Below, in pieces: positions 17,942 to 27,492 of a stretch of 64,000 nucleotides of DNA. Position numbers and translations under genes: made by a program. The DNA comes from JACRDG01 sp963760985 (GTDB lineage Bacteria; Desulfobacterota; Desulfomonilia; Desulfomonilales; Desulfomonilaceae), in assembly GCA_963760985.1 (NCBI GenBank), contig CAVXFM010000015.1, forward strand, positions 124,001-188,000, written 5' to 3'. The first letter of the stretch is position 1. Every line of letters begins with the position of its first letter. Below the pieces are notes generated by a model, which was not told the DNA's origin, did not search any database, and saw nothing but the letters and a program-made list of their open reading frames with translations.

Positions 17942-18901
17942 ATGGAAGGACCTCATCGAGTCCACGAAAAAATGACCGAAGTCCGAGACCGGATGGGCAA
18001 GGTCATCATCGGTCAAGAATCTGTTCTGGAACAGCTCCTCACGTGTTTCCTCGCGGGGGGCCACGTGATTCTCGAAGGCGTGCCCGGCCTGGGGAAAACG
18101 CTCCTGGCACGCACGCTGGCTCGACTCGTGGACGCGCAATTCCGCCGCATTCAGTTCACACCCGATCTCCTTCCCAGCGACATCGTGGGAACGAACGTTT
18201 TCAATGTAAAGACCGCGGAGTTCGCGTTACACAGGGGACCCATATTCACGGAGATATTGCTCGCAGACGAGATCAATCGCACTCCGCCCAAGTCACAGGC
18301 AGCCCTTCTGGAAGCCATGGAAGAACGTCAGGTGACGATCGATGGCACGAGGAATCCTCTGCCGGAGTTGTTCTTCGTGGTTGCCACTCAAAACCCCATC
18401 GAATATGAAGGCACGTACCCGTTACCTGAGACGCAATTGGACCGGTTCATGATGAAGATCACTCTGGACTATCCTCCACCCGAAGCGGAACTCGCAGTGA
18501 TCCGCAGCTACGCCATGGGCGTCGATCTTCACCAGTTGGAACGGTTGATCCCCTCAGCGATGCTGGCCACACAGGAAGTGCTCGGCTTGCGGACGGATCT
18601 GCTGCAGGTGGTCGTGCGAGACGACGTCATGGAGTACATACGGAAGATCATCGCGGAAACGCGGGATACGCTCTACGCGCTCCTCGGCGCTTCTCCGAGA
18701 GCCGCGGTGGCCATGTTGAAAGCAGCGCGGTCCCTGGCAGCGTTACGTGGATCGACTTTTGTCACCCCTGACGAAGTGAAGGACATCACCCTGCCTGTGC
18801 TGAGGCATCGCGTCATTCTGAGGCCAGAGGCTATGCTCGACGGCCTCACGTCCGACTACTTTTTGTCCAATATCCTGCGCAGTGTGCCGGTCCCCCGATG
18901 A
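17942..18901 (+). CDS. MoxR-family AAA ATPase
   Basis: AAA+ ATPase with Walker A 'GVPGLGKTLLA', Walker B 'ILLADEINR' and sensor 1 'VVATQNPIEYEGTYPLPE'. The length (about 320 aa) is normal. ATG 17942 has GGAGG at a 7-nt spacing; ATG 17936 is in frame but too near. The stop overlaps the DUF58 start by four bases. MoxR proteins are chaperone-like ATPases that act with DUF58/VWA partners. Confidence 0.93.
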   Translation: MEGPHRVHEKMTEVRDRMGKVIIGQESVLEQLLTCFLAGGHVILEGVPGLGKTLLARTLARLVDAQFRRIQFTPDLLPSDIVGTNVFNVKTAEFALHRGPIFTEILLADEINRTPPKSQAALLEAMEERQVTIDGTRNPLPELFFVVATQNPIEYEGTYPLPETQLDRFMMKITLDYPPPEAELAVIRSYAMGVDLHQLERLIPSAMLATQEVLGLRTDLLQVVVRDDVMEYIRKIIAETRDTLYALLGASPRAAVAMLKAARSLAALRGSTFVTPDEVKDITLPVLRHRVILRPEAMLDGLTSDYFLSNILRSVPVPR

Positions 18902-20266
18902 ACGCGGAAAACAACGAACGCTCTCTCTCTTACAAGAAGAGGCGGACGCTTCCGCTCTTCTTTTCACGGCGTTTTTTTCTTCTCTTTGGATTCACCTTGA
19001 TTCCTCTCACGCTGATTTACGTACATTACGCGTCGCACCTGTGGATTCCGGCGGCCGCGGACGTAATCCTGCTCTTGGCAGCGTTCCTGGACTACGCCAA
19101 GGGACCGTCTCCCCGCGACATCCACATGGAGCGCTTACTCTATTATCCGCTGGCCGTGGATCGGTCTAATGAGATCCCCTTGGAAATTACCAGCATGAGT
19201 GATCGGCCTGTTTCCGTGCACATTTATGACGATTATCCTGAAGGTTGTCTCGCACGACTGCTGCCTTTGCGCGTGGACCTTCAGCCGCGGGTTCCTACGC
19301 GCGTGTCGTATCAATTGACGCCCCTGGAAAGGGGGAAAGTGCGGTTCGGCAGCATTCATTTCTGGCTGGCCGGATCGCTGGGCCTGGTTTGGAAACATGG
19401 GGAATCCCCAGCCTCCCAGGACGTGAAACTCTACCCCGGCCTGGCTCTGATTGAACGGCATCGCGTGAAGGGGAGGCCCTTGTCCGCACACGACATGGTG
19501 TGGCCTGTATGGAAAAGGGGCGAAGGCACGGAGTTTGATCGGCTGCGCGAGTACGGGGTAGGAGACGATTCTCGGCTTATTCACTGGAGCACCACCGCGA
19601 GAAAAGGAAAGCTCATCGTGCGTCAGAACCGCGTCGAGCGCGGTCAAACGATGTTTCTCATATTGGACGCGGGCAGAATGATGACTGCGCAGCGTACTGG
19701 GCAAAACCAAGTTGGACCATGCCCTCCAGGCTGCACTCTTGCTGACGTATGCAGCCCTTGAGGCTGGAGACAAAGTGGGCGTCATGGCAGTAGCCCGAGA
19801 GGTTGTCTGCTTTCTGCCCCCATCCGGTGGAATGGCCCAGTTTGGGAGGATTTTGGACGCGACCTATGCACTTGATCCGCGCCTGGAGGAACCGAGATTC
19901 CACGTGGCACTCTCGAGTTTGGCAGCAAAGCTGAGGAGAAGAGCCCTGGTGGTGATATTTACCGATTTTATAGACGAAAGGGCATCACAGGGATTGATGC
20001 GCATCTGCCTGGGGCTGCTCCCTCGACATCTTCCGCTGGTGGCTGCCATGTCAGATACTGAGGTCGCACGAGTTGCGGACGCTTCTCCTGCAGACTGGCA
20101 GGACCTGTACCGGCAGGGGGTGGCAGCGGAACTACTCGAACGCCGGGGGGAACTTTTGGCCAAGCTGGGGGCTTCCGGCGTGATGGTGCTCGATGTTCCC
20201 CCGGAAAAGATCTCCGCGTCCGTGCTCGACCGTTATCTCGCGATCAAATTGCGAAACCTGCTCTGA
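18898..20266 (+). CDS. DUF58 (VWA-like) protein, one +1 frameshift
   Basis: Two N-terminal membrane helices are followed by a periplasmic-type region and the DUF58 signature 'GTEFDRLREYGVGDDSRLIH' with 'TTARKGKLIVRQ'. The frame breaks after 'LILDAGRMMTAQ'. The continuation in another frame from about 19698 reads 'LGKTKLDHALQAALLL'. Removing one base at GTAC 19694-19697 restores 455 aa. DUF58 proteins are the usual partners of MoxR ATPases; the ATGA overlap with moxR supports coupled expression. Confidence 0.85.
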
Positions 20267-20269
20267 TCC

Positions 20270-20309
20270 CTATAGCAGTTGCCCAAAGGCGGACCGAACG
20301 GTTCATGCT
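20270..20309 (+). repeat. Partial left end of MITE-like repeat
   Basis: 'agcagttgcccaaagg' followed by 'ggaccgaacggttcatgc' matches the left end at 58786 ('agcaattgccaaaag', 'gaccgaatggatcgtgc'). No core or right end is present. Confidence 0.45.
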
Positions 20310-20772
20310 AGGGAGATCTGAAATCGAAGTCTTCCAGAAGCCTGAAGATCTCGCCAGGCGTTCCGGCCTTCTGAAGGGAATTCATCAAGTTCGGATCCTT
20401 GAGGAGTCTGGAAACGCGTGCCAGCGCTTTGAGATGATCCGCGGCAGAATTTTTCGGTGCTACCAAGAGGAAGAAAATGAACGCCGGCCTGTTATCCAGC
20501 GAATTGAAATTCACTCCTTTGGCGCTTTTGCCGAAACTCGCGACCAAATGGTTCAAACCGTCAAATTTCCCGTGAGGGATGGCAATGCCTCCTCCAATAC
20601 CTGTGCTGCCCAGGTTTTCTCTTTCGAGGAGGGTTTTAAGCAGACGCTCCCTATCAAGGTGGGGATGTGCTGCGCAAATGGGTCCAATGAGTTCCGCAAG
20701 AACATCTTCTTTGGAACCGGCATCTAGCGGGCAAATGATTCCGTCTTCGCGGAGGAAGTCGAGTATCCTCAT
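20308..20772 (-). CDS. ptsN: PTS IIA-like nitrogen-regulatory protein
   Basis: EIIA-Ntr, phosphorylated on a His by the NPr/EI-Ntr relay; regulates nitrogen and potassium physiology with RpoN. 'GIGGGIAIPHGK' contains the phosphorylatable His. I take ATG 20772 ('MRILDFL'), giving 154 aa, the family norm. An in-frame upstream extension to 20841 lacks family similarity. It is last in the conserved rpoN-hpf-ptsN order, separated from hpf by about 240 bases. Confidence 0.92.
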   Translation of the reverse strand: MRILDFLREDGIICPLDAGSKEDVLAELIGPICAAHPHLDRERLLKTLLERENLGSTGIGGGIAIPHGKFDGLNHLVASFGKSAKGVNFNSLDNRPAFIFFLLVAPKNSAADHLKALARVSRLLKDPNLMNSLQKAGTPGEIFRLLEDFDFRSP

Positions 20773-21013
20773 CCAGAAACGCTCTAGCGGGCCTGCGGGT
20801 AAAAGGCTTCCAGTCGGACATGGGAACAATGCCCCTGGCATGTTGGGGGGGCCTTCCGATATTCGGATGGCCTTCTTGTTCCGTCTCGGTAGTTGCCCGT
20901 GGCCATAAATGTGCCCGCTGCTGCAGCGCGGGGCGCTTGGTCAACGGGCAGTGTTTCTCGTGTTTTCCGCCTGAGGCTTGTTCTGCCGACAGTACGGTCG
21001 ATTTATGTGGTTC

Positions 21014-21557
21014 TCAGGCGCTTTGCGGCACTATCAGGCCGTAATTGCCATCCTTGCGCCGATACAGGACGTTGATCGACTGGGTCGAAGCATTGTTGAA
21101 AACCATAAACTCTTGCTGGGTCAGATCCATCTGCATGGCTGCTTCGTCCACGGACATGGGCTTGACGAAGTAGTTTTCCGTGCGGATCACTTGGGGTTCG
21201 CGGTCCTCGTCAAAACTCTCTTGATCGTAAATGTCCCTGCGCCATGTCAGTTTCTTTTCCCGTGACAGGCTTATGTTTGGTGATCTTCTCACGATACTTC
21301 TTTACTTGCCGCTCGATCTTGTCCATGACCAGATCGATGGCCGCATACATGTCATCATGGGCCTCTTGACCGGCAATGCGTATGCCGTTGGCGTTGATTA
21401 TCACGTCCGCGATATGTCTGAACTTTTCCACTGACAGGGTGACCTGGCTTTCCAGGGGCTTATCGATGTACTTGGTCAGCTTTCCGGTCCTCTCCTGCAC
21501 GTAGGTCTTGAGTGCTTCTGAGGGCTCCATGCGCCTGAATGTTACAGAAACTTGCAT
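21014..21557 (-). CDS. hpf: Ribosome hibernation-promoting factor, long form, one +1 frameshift
   Basis: The N-terminal HPF/YfiA domain ('MQVSVTFRRMEPSEALKTY') and the C-terminal dimerisation domain ('FVKPMSVDEAAMQM', 'NVLYRRKDGNYGLIVP') are in different frames. The switch is at the run of four T (plus strand 21255-21258). Removing one base yields 180 aa, the length of long HPF, which makes 100S ribosome dimers. ATG 21557 is preferred, with GAGG upstream. It lies between rpoN and ptsN as in many proteobacteria. This is a homopolymer-type frameshift, unlike most others in this window. Confidence 0.88.
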
Positions 21558-21601
21558 TGTGTCTACCTCCCTGAAGGGCCTCAATCGAAGACCCTGGAAA
21601 C

Positions 21602-23032
21602 TCAGAATTTTTGCCGCCGTTCACTTGACGGAGGAATGCCCAACAATTCCCTGTACTTCGCTACCGTTCTCCTGGCAATGTGAATATGAGAGCGGGCCAA
21701 CTCCTCGACTATCTGTTTGTCACTGACGGGCTTTTTCCGGTTTTCGCTCTTCACGATCCGCATGATTTGATTCTTCACTGACTCGGATGCAATCGAGTCG
21801 GCTCCATGACGTATCCCGGAATTGAAAAAATATTTCAGCTCAAAGATTCCCCGAGGCGTGTGCACGTATTTGTTCGTCGTCACGCGGCTTACCGTCGATT
21901 CATGCATCTCGATGTCATTGGCCACGTCCCGCAGGATGAGCGGTTTGAGGTAATCGATGCCTTTATCGAAGAACTCTCGCTGAAACTTGACGATGGACTG
22001 CGTTACTCGGAAAATGGTCCGCTGCCGTTGATGGATACTCTTGATAAGCCATGCGGCCGCTCTCATCTTCTCTTGAATATAATCCTTGGCCACCGAGGGG
22101 GAACCCTTGGTATGGAGTTCTTTCTGATAGAACGAACTTATCCGTAGCCGGGGGAGCCCGTCGTCGTTCAGGACTACCGAGTAATCGTTGCCGACCTTCA
22201 TCACGGTAATATCCGGAACCACATAGATCGTGTCCGACGCTGCGAAACTACTCCCGGGTCTCGGATTGAGCTTGGCTATCACCAGGGACGCTTCTTTTAC
22301 TTCCTCGAGGGAGACTTTAAGCTTTCGGGCCACATTGTCAAGCCTTCCGCGTTCAAGAGGCTCAAAGGCTTCTTCCAGGATCTGCACCACCAACGGCTCA
22401 GGCTCTTCCAGGGCCATGGCCTGGAGCAGAAGGCATTCTCTCAGATTCCTGGCCGCAATACCCGTAGGATCGAATTTCTGGACATCAAACAGGACTCTCT
22501 CGACCTCGCTCTCCTCGATCCCCAGTGACTCTGCCAGGTCCACCAAGGCTATATCCAGGTAACCTCTTTCATCCAGGTTGCCGATAATCTGGAGGGCTAT
22601 TGCTCGGTCGTGCACATCAAGAGGACTTAAGGGGAGTTGAGCTAAGAGGTGACGAAACAGGTTTTCGCTGTACGAGGCCATGTTTTCCAACGGCCGTTGA
22701 TCCGAGCGTTCCCTCTGTTCCGGAGAATAGTCGCCGCCGTAGCTTTCCAGGTAGCTTTCCCAGTCTGCGTCGACGATATCCTTTTCAGGAGGTTCCGGTT
22801 CCTTGACCATCGCCTCAAGGGAATCCAGGTCATTCCTCGTGTCACTGTCCTGATTGGCGAGCGGCTCATCAGACGTCACCACCTCCAGCAAGGGATTTTC
22901 TCTGAGTTCGTGCTCCAGCGCTTCCATCATTTCCACATGGTTGCACTGCAGCAGCTTAATCGCCTGCTGAAGCTGGGGCGTCATGACGGGAATTTGCGCC
23001 TGACGCAACTGTTGTCTTATTTCAAGGGCCAT
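21602..23032 (-). CDS. rpoN: RNA polymerase sigma-54 factor
   Basis: Sigma-N of 476 aa that recognises -24/-12 promoters and needs AAA+ activators. The N terminus is Gln/Leu rich ('MTPQLQQAIKLLQ'), followed by an acidic region. The core-binding and HTH regions and the C-terminal RpoN box 'ARRTVAKYR' (about residues 453-461) are all present. It is downstream of lptB with a 13-base gap and upstream of hpf. Confidence 0.97.
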   Translation of the reverse strand: MALEIRQQLRQAQIPVMTPQLQQAIKLLQCNHVEMMEALEHELRENPLLEVVTSDEPLANQDSDTRNDLDSLEAMVKEPEPPEKDIVDADWESYLESYGGDYSPEQRERSDQRPLENMASYSENLFRHLLAQLPLSPLDVHDRAIALQIIGNLDERGYLDIALVDLAESLGIEESEVERVLFDVQKFDPTGIAARNLRECLLLQAMALEEPEPLVVQILEEAFEPLERGRLDNVARKLKVSLEEVKEASLVIAKLNPRPGSSFAASDTIYVVPDITVMKVGNDYSVVLNDDGLPRLRISSFYQKELHTKGSPSVAKDYIQEKMRAAAWLIKSIHQRQRTIFRVTQSIVKFQREFFDKGIDYLKPLILRDVANDIEMHESTVSRVTTNKYVHTPRGIFELKYFFNSGIRHGADSIASESVKNQIMRIVKSENRKKPVSDKQIVEELARSHIHIARRTVAKYRELLGIPPSSERRQKF

Positions 23033-23045
23033 AGTTCAACTACGA

Positions 23046-23780
23046 TCACATACTGAATTGTTTGCCGAGATACACTTCTCGTGCAACTTCGCTGGCCGCG
23101 ATGCTGCGAGGATCCCCGTGTTCCAGGATACGGCCCCGATTCAAGAGATACACCGTATCACAAACACCGAGGGTCTCTCTGGTATTATGATCCGTGATAA
23201 CAAGGCCTATTCCATCCTCCTTCAGTTTCGCCATGATTTTCTGGATTTCCAGCACCACAATCGGATCCAATCCTGCAAACGGTTCATCCAACAAAATAAA
23301 GTCGGGGTTTGTCACCAGGGCTCGCGTGATTTCCAGGCGTCTCTTTTGACCGCCTGACAGACTGTCGGCCCGTTGATTTCTGAGAGCTGAGATGTCCAGT
23401 TCTGCCAGGAGCTCCTCCAGTCTCTCTTTTCTTCGTCCCTTGTCCACTTCCACGGCTTCGAGAATCGCCATGATGTTCTCTGCGACGGTAAGCTTGCGAA
23501 ACACCGACGTCTCCTGGGGGAGATAGTTGATTCCGAGCCTTGCCCGCAGGTATACCGGCAACTGCGAGATATCTTGATCGTCCAGATACACCTCACCCTG
23601 GTCGGGTCTTACCAGCCCGGTGATCATGTAGAACGTGGTGGTCTTGCCCGCGCCGTTGGGTCCCAGCAGTCCTACCACTTCACCCGAGCGAATCCGGAGG
23701 CTCACGTTGTCCAGCACACGTCTCCCTCCGTATTCCTTGACCAGGCACCGGGCCTTTAGCTCTCTTCTCGCTGCCGTTAC
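23046..23780 (-). CDS. lptB: LPS export ABC transporter ATP-binding protein
   Basis: ATPase of the LptBFG complex that powers LPS extraction from the inner membrane. Walker A 'GPNGAGKTT', the 'LSGGQKRR' signature, Walker B 'FILLDEP' and the H-loop 'ITDHN' are all present. Canonical LptB begins about 21 residues before the first possible GTG (23717). The needed N-terminal residues ('ARCLVKEYGGRRVL', including the A-loop Tyr) are encoded in frame back to a GTA at 23780. That GTA is preceded by GGAGCAGGG and overlaps the lptA stop. I annotate from 23780; a one-base difference (GTG read as GTA) would explain it. Confidence 0.9.
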   Translation of the reverse strand, partial: VTAARRELKARCLVKEYGGRRVLDNVSLRIRSGEVVGLLGPNGAGKTTTFYMITGLVRPDQGEVYLDDQDISQLPVYLRARLGINYLPQETSVFRKLTVAENIMAILEAVEVDKGRRKERLEELLAELDISALRNQRADSLSGGQKRRLEITRALVTNPDFILLDEPFAGLDPIVVLEIQKIMAKLKEDGIGLVITDHNTRETLGVCDTVYLLNRGRILEHGDPRSIAASEVAREVYLGKQFSM

Positions 23781-24349
23781 TTTCCCTGCTCCTTTTTCGG
23801 GCTTACCGGAGATATTCGTGTCGTGACTCCGTCCGCCTCGGACCTGTTTTCATCAATGTAGAAGACGATTCGATTTCCGCTCGAGTAATCAGGACCCTGC
23901 CACAGCTTGGGGTTGTCGGTCAGCTCGATGGTTCGTTTACGATTATCGAATACTGCCTTGCCGGCCATTGCCTTACGATCGCCCTGGACGATCTTCACGT
24001 TTCCGGACGCGGTGATCGACTTCATGTTGCTGAAAGTGACATCGCTCGTCAGTTTCGGGTCCCGCGTAGCCGGGCCCGGTTTCACGTGCTTCGTCTCAAA
24101 GTCTATCACGAGATGATCGCAACTCATGGTCACGTCGCCCTGTTTGACCTTGACGTTGCCGTCATACGCGGCTCGTGCCGATTTTTTTCCGAACTTCAGG
24201 TTGAGCTTTTGGGCCGTGATCTCAATCGGCTGCCCTGCTGCGTTTGCCGCTCTCTTTTGCAGTACAGGGGAACCATTGACTGTGGCCACCGACGTGAACG
24301 CACACCAAAGAACTAAAGCTACTGCCAGGCACGGGATGGTAAGTTTCAT
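23777..24349 (-). CDS. lptA: LptA-family periplasmic LPS-transport protein (second copy)
   Basis: OstA/LptA-type jellyroll protein that bridges LPS across the periplasm. The signal peptide starts at ATG 24349 ('MKLTIPCLAVALVL'). The domain contains 'PIEITAQKLNLKFG', 'AAYDGNVKVKQGDVTMSCD' and 'VFDNRKRTIELTDNPKLWQG'. It closely resembles the copy at 24522-25100 and is its tandem paralogue. It overlaps lptB at the 3' end. A frame extension to 24499 is not needed. Confidence 0.9.
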   Translation of the reverse strand: MKLTIPCLAVALVLWCAFTSVATVNGSPVLQKRAANAAGQPIEITAQKLNLKFGKKSARAAYDGNVKVKQGDVTMSCDHLVIDFETKHVKPGPATRDPKLTSDVTFSNMKSITASGNVKIVQGDRKAMAGKAVFDNRKRTIELTDNPKLWQGPDYSSGNRIVFYIDENRSEADGVTTRISPVSPKKEQGK

Positions 24350-24521
24350 AGCAGCATCTTCCAGTGCTGCATGAAACATCTTTCTCGCGGGCCGTTCACA
24401 CAGGGACGCCAAAAAGCTCCTTTCTTTCCTCGTCTTGGGCACCTCTTTCCTGATTCTCTGTTGAGAGCGAAGGGCTTTTTCCGATAACGGGCGGTTCAAC
24501 TCCCTGGTTCCGGTGCGGCAG

Positions 24522-25100
24522 TTATTTGCCTGGTTCCTTTTTCGGTTTTCCCGGGGATATGATTACCCTTACTTTGCTGTCCACCTCTGACCGGTTTTCA
24601 TCGATGTAGATGACGATTTTGTTCCCGATTAACCGGTCCGAACCCTGCCACAGTCTCGGGTGGTCAGTCAGTTCGATGGTGCGTTTGTGGTTATCGAATA
24701 CCGCCTTGCCAGCCACTGCCATGCGATCACCCTGGACAATTTTTACGTTTCCTGTCGCAGTGATCGATTTCATGTTATTGACGGTCTGCATGTCCGGGGT
24801 CATTTTCGGATTCCGTGTATCCTGGCCTTGCTTCGCGTCTTTCACATTGTAGTCAATGACGAGACGGTCACAACTCATGGTCACGTCGCCCTGCTTGACC
24901 TTGACGTTACCGTCATAGGTAGCCACTGCCGAGCCTTTTCCGAATTTTGTATTGAGCTTCCGCGCGGTGATCTCAATAGGCCGGTCCGCTCCGTTGTGCG
25001 AGACTTTCCCAAGAGCAAGATACCCGTTTTCCGCGGCCTCCAAGGCGAGAGCAAACCCAAGAACCCCTATTATCACCAGGCAAGAAATGGTGCGTCTCAT
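24522..25100 (-). CDS. lptA: LptA-family periplasmic LPS-transport protein (first copy)
   Basis: 192 aa from ATG 25100, with GGAGAG 7 nt upstream. A signal peptide and one OstA/LptA domain are present. It shares long identical stretches with the downstream copy, for example 'YDGNVKVKQGDVTMSCD' and 'GNKIVIYIDENRSE' versus 'GNRIVFYIDENRSE'. It lies 17 bases after lptC. Two tandem LptA copies could lengthen or specialise the periplasmic bridge (inference). Confidence 0.9.
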   Translation of the reverse strand: MRRTISCLVIIGVLGFALALEAAENGYLALGKVSHNGADRPIEITARKLNTKFGKGSAVATYDGNVKVKQGDVTMSCDRLVIDYNVKDAKQGQDTRNPKMTPDMQTVNNMKSITATGNVKIVQGDRMAVAGKAVFDNHKRTIELTDHPRLWQGSDRLIGNKIVIYIDENRSEVDSKVRVIISPGKPKKEPGK

Positions 25101-25117
25101 CGCGAAACTCTCCACGG

Positions 25118-25729
25118 TTACATGGGTAACTTGCCGTTGGATCCCACCCACTGTACGTTAAAAAGCTGCGTCCTCACATTTTCCTCGACGCGTACTTCCT
25201 CTTTTTCTACAGACAGGGTGAGACCTTTTCCGGTAACGCGCAGATCGTTTCCTTCCATACACACGGGTGAAGTAGTCTCAGCCATGAGTTTTCCATGTAA
25301 ATAGTGTACCTCATCCGTAGAAAAAAGGAAGTCCCTGAATCGTATGGTTACCGCTCCGCGAGCCGCGACATTCTGGTTTTTCTTGTCCAATTCGCCCATG
25401 CGGGAGTTGAGCAGGACTTCATGGCCAGCTCCACCGGGATAGGTCACAGCCGGTTCGGTGAGCATAACCTTGGCTGCGGGTCCGGAGACCACTGCAGATT
25501 TTGCCCTCAGAACCCACGGACGAGCTCCCACGGACGAGTACGCAAAATTCTCGACGCGCATGACCTCTTCGGGCTTGCTGGCTGACACGAAGTCGTCCCG
25601 ATTATCGCTCCATACACGGGACACCACATACGAGACCACGATGAGGACCACCGACGCAACAGCCAGGATCTGACACGCTCGCATAATATTCTTGCGCCTG
25701 TACCAGCGTTCGATCTCTTTGTGATTCAT
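25118..25729 (-). CDS. lptC: LPS export system protein LptC
   Basis: Bitopic inner-membrane protein linking LptBFG to LptA. The N-terminal helix is at about residues 17-38 ('ILAVASVVLIVVSYVV'). The periplasmic domain contains 'ENFAYSSVGARPWVLRAKSA' and 'FLFSTDEVHYL', matching the LptC/YrbK fold. ATG 25729 is chosen; an in-frame ATG at 25777 adds 16 unlikely residues. It is located between kdsA-kdsC and lptA, the classical order. Confidence 0.88.
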   Translation of the reverse strand: MNHKEIERWYRRKNIMRACQILAVASVVLIVVSYVVSRVWSDNRDDFVSASKPEEVMRVENFAYSSVGARPWVLRAKSAVVSGPAAKVMLTEPAVTYPGGAGHEVLLNSRMGELDKKNQNVAARGAVTIRFRDFLFSTDEVHYLHGKLMAETTSPVCMEGNDLRVTGKGLTLSVEKEEVRVEENVRTQLFNVQWVGSNGKLPM

Positions 25730-25816
25730 GTATTCGCCTGCGCCGGACTTTCTGCCGGGAATGTGACTATATCTCACGTTGGCCGGTCTCTTGTGAACTG
25801 CCGATTCTGCAAGTAG

Positions 25817-27232
25817 TTAATCGAAGTACCTTGCCAGTGCGTTGTCCCATTTTCCTTGAGCCTTGAGGATCATTTCGACCACTTCCCGTGCAGCGCCGTA
25901 ACCACCTCGATGACGCGTCACGTAGGTGGCAGCGCGGAGCACCTCAGCAGGCGCTTCGGGAACCGTGAATGCGACTCCCGCTCTCCGAAACAGTGGAATA
26001 TCAACGACGTCGTCGCCCACCACCGCGACTTGCTCCGGTTGCAACGACAAGGACTCCAAGAGTTCCGCAAGCACGGGCTTCTTGTCCCAGATGTGTTGGT
26101 AGACCCTGGTGATTCCCAGATCCTCAGCGCGCCGCGGAACAACTTCGGAAGTACGTCCCGTGACAAGGGCTATTTCAAGGCCACATCTCTTAGCAATCTT
26201 TATACCATGTCCGTCTCTCACGTCAAAGGATTTTATCTCCAAATTACCGCTCCCAAACGTGATTCGCCCGTCTGTGAGCACTCCATCTACGTCAAAAACA
26301 ATAAGTCGAATTTTTTCCAGTTTCTCTTTGAGCGACGGAGAGTCCGGATTTCCACGCTGCTCCGAATCGGGCCGGCTGTCCGTAACCACCGAGCGGGCAG
26401 GGGTCACGGCATGGATCTCCTTGAGATTGGCTGCCAGCAATGCCAGGTCCTTCAGATTAAGCGAATTGGGGCCGTCGCACAGCGCCCGATCCGGGTCAGG
26501 ATGCACCTCCATAAATACGCCGTCAGCTCCCACGGCCACTGCAGCGCGAGCAAGTGGAGCCACGTACGAACGGTCCCCGCCCGAACAGCCGGAGCCCTTG
26601 CCGGGAAACTGTGATGAGTGCGTCGCGTCAAAGACCACGGGGAACCCTATGCCACCCATGCGCAGAATGGAGCGCATATCCACGACCAGATCACCGTACC
26701 CGAAACTGCTTCCCCGTTCGGTGAGGAGTATCTCCGCATTCCCCGTTCCCAAGACCTTCTCGACTGCGTGTCTCATGTCTTCTGGGGCTTGAAATTGTCC
26801 CTTCTTGATATTGATCGCCTTGCCGGTGCGTCCCGCTGCCACCAGAAGATCGGTCTGGCGACAGAGAAACGCGGGAATCTGTATCACGTCGAGGACTTCG
26901 CCGGCAGGAGCCGCCTGATCCGGAGAGTGAATGTCCGACACGATGGGCAGCCCGGTCTTGGCCCGGATATCCGACAGAATCCGCAAACCTCGCTCAAGGC
27001 CAGGACCTCTGAAGGAGTCCACGGATGTACGGTTCGCCTTGTCAAATGACGATTTGAACAGCACCGGCATTCCGGTGACTCGTCCCACCCGTGCCACCTC
27101 CTCTGCGACCTCCAGAGCCAGCGCCTCAGATTCGATCACGCAGGGACCGAGAATGAGAAACAGCCCTTCATGGCCTCCGAGGCGGTGGTTTCCTACTTTT
27201 ACCGTATGCGGCACAATAGCGGAACACTGCAT
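25817..27232 (-). CDS. kdsA-kdsC: Fused KDO-8-phosphate synthase / KDO-8-phosphate phosphatase
   Basis: One uninterrupted 471-aa frame contains two KDO enzymes. Residues about 1-280 are KdsA ('LILGPCVIES', 'FKSSFDKANRTS', 'HPDPDRALCDGPNS'), which condenses arabinose-5-phosphate and PEP. After a polar linker of about 30 residues, 310-471 are KdsC, a HAD phosphatase ('VFDVDGVLTDGRI', 'GDDVVDIPLF'). The two act consecutively. ATG 27232 has CAGGAG upstream. A separate kdsD is not seen nearby. The upstream neighbour is pyrG, the downstream neighbour lptC. Confidence 0.92.
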   Translation of the reverse strand: MQCSAIVPHTVKVGNHRLGGHEGLFLILGPCVIESEALALEVAEEVARVGRVTGMPVLFKSSFDKANRTSVDSFRGPGLERGLRILSDIRAKTGLPIVSDIHSPDQAAPAGEVLDVIQIPAFLCRQTDLLVAAGRTGKAINIKKGQFQAPEDMRHAVEKVLGTGNAEILLTERGSSFGYGDLVVDMRSILRMGGIGFPVVFDATHSSQFPGKGSGCSGGDRSYVAPLARAAVAVGADGVFMEVHPDPDRALCDGPNSLNLKDLALLAANLKEIHAVTPARSVVTDSRPDSEQRGNPDSPSLKEKLEKIRLIVFDVDGVLTDGRITFGSGNLEIKSFDVRDGHGIKIAKRCGLEIALVTGRTSEVVPRRAEDLGITRVYQHIWDKKPVLAELLESLSLQPEQVAVVGDDVVDIPLFRRAGVAFTVPEAPAEVLRAATYVTRHRGGYGAAREVVEMILKAQGKWDNALARYFD

Positions 27233-27492
27233 CTGGCTTGTCTCCTGTACTATCCCTCGATTTCGGCGGTCTGTCGCACATACCTGGATGTGGCTCCTCA
27301 AATGGCCCGGAGGCCCCAGACAAATCTGCTGTTCCTTGTCGTGTACGGAGAGAAATTCGCGCTCAACCCAGGAATGGCGCTAAGCAGTGCGCGTGCCTCC
27401 AGGCTCCGTGACGCGGCTTCAGTGCGTTCTTGCCTCTGACCGGTTACGTCTTAACGGTTCCCTGCAAAGGACGGTTCCGCTCACAGGATCTT

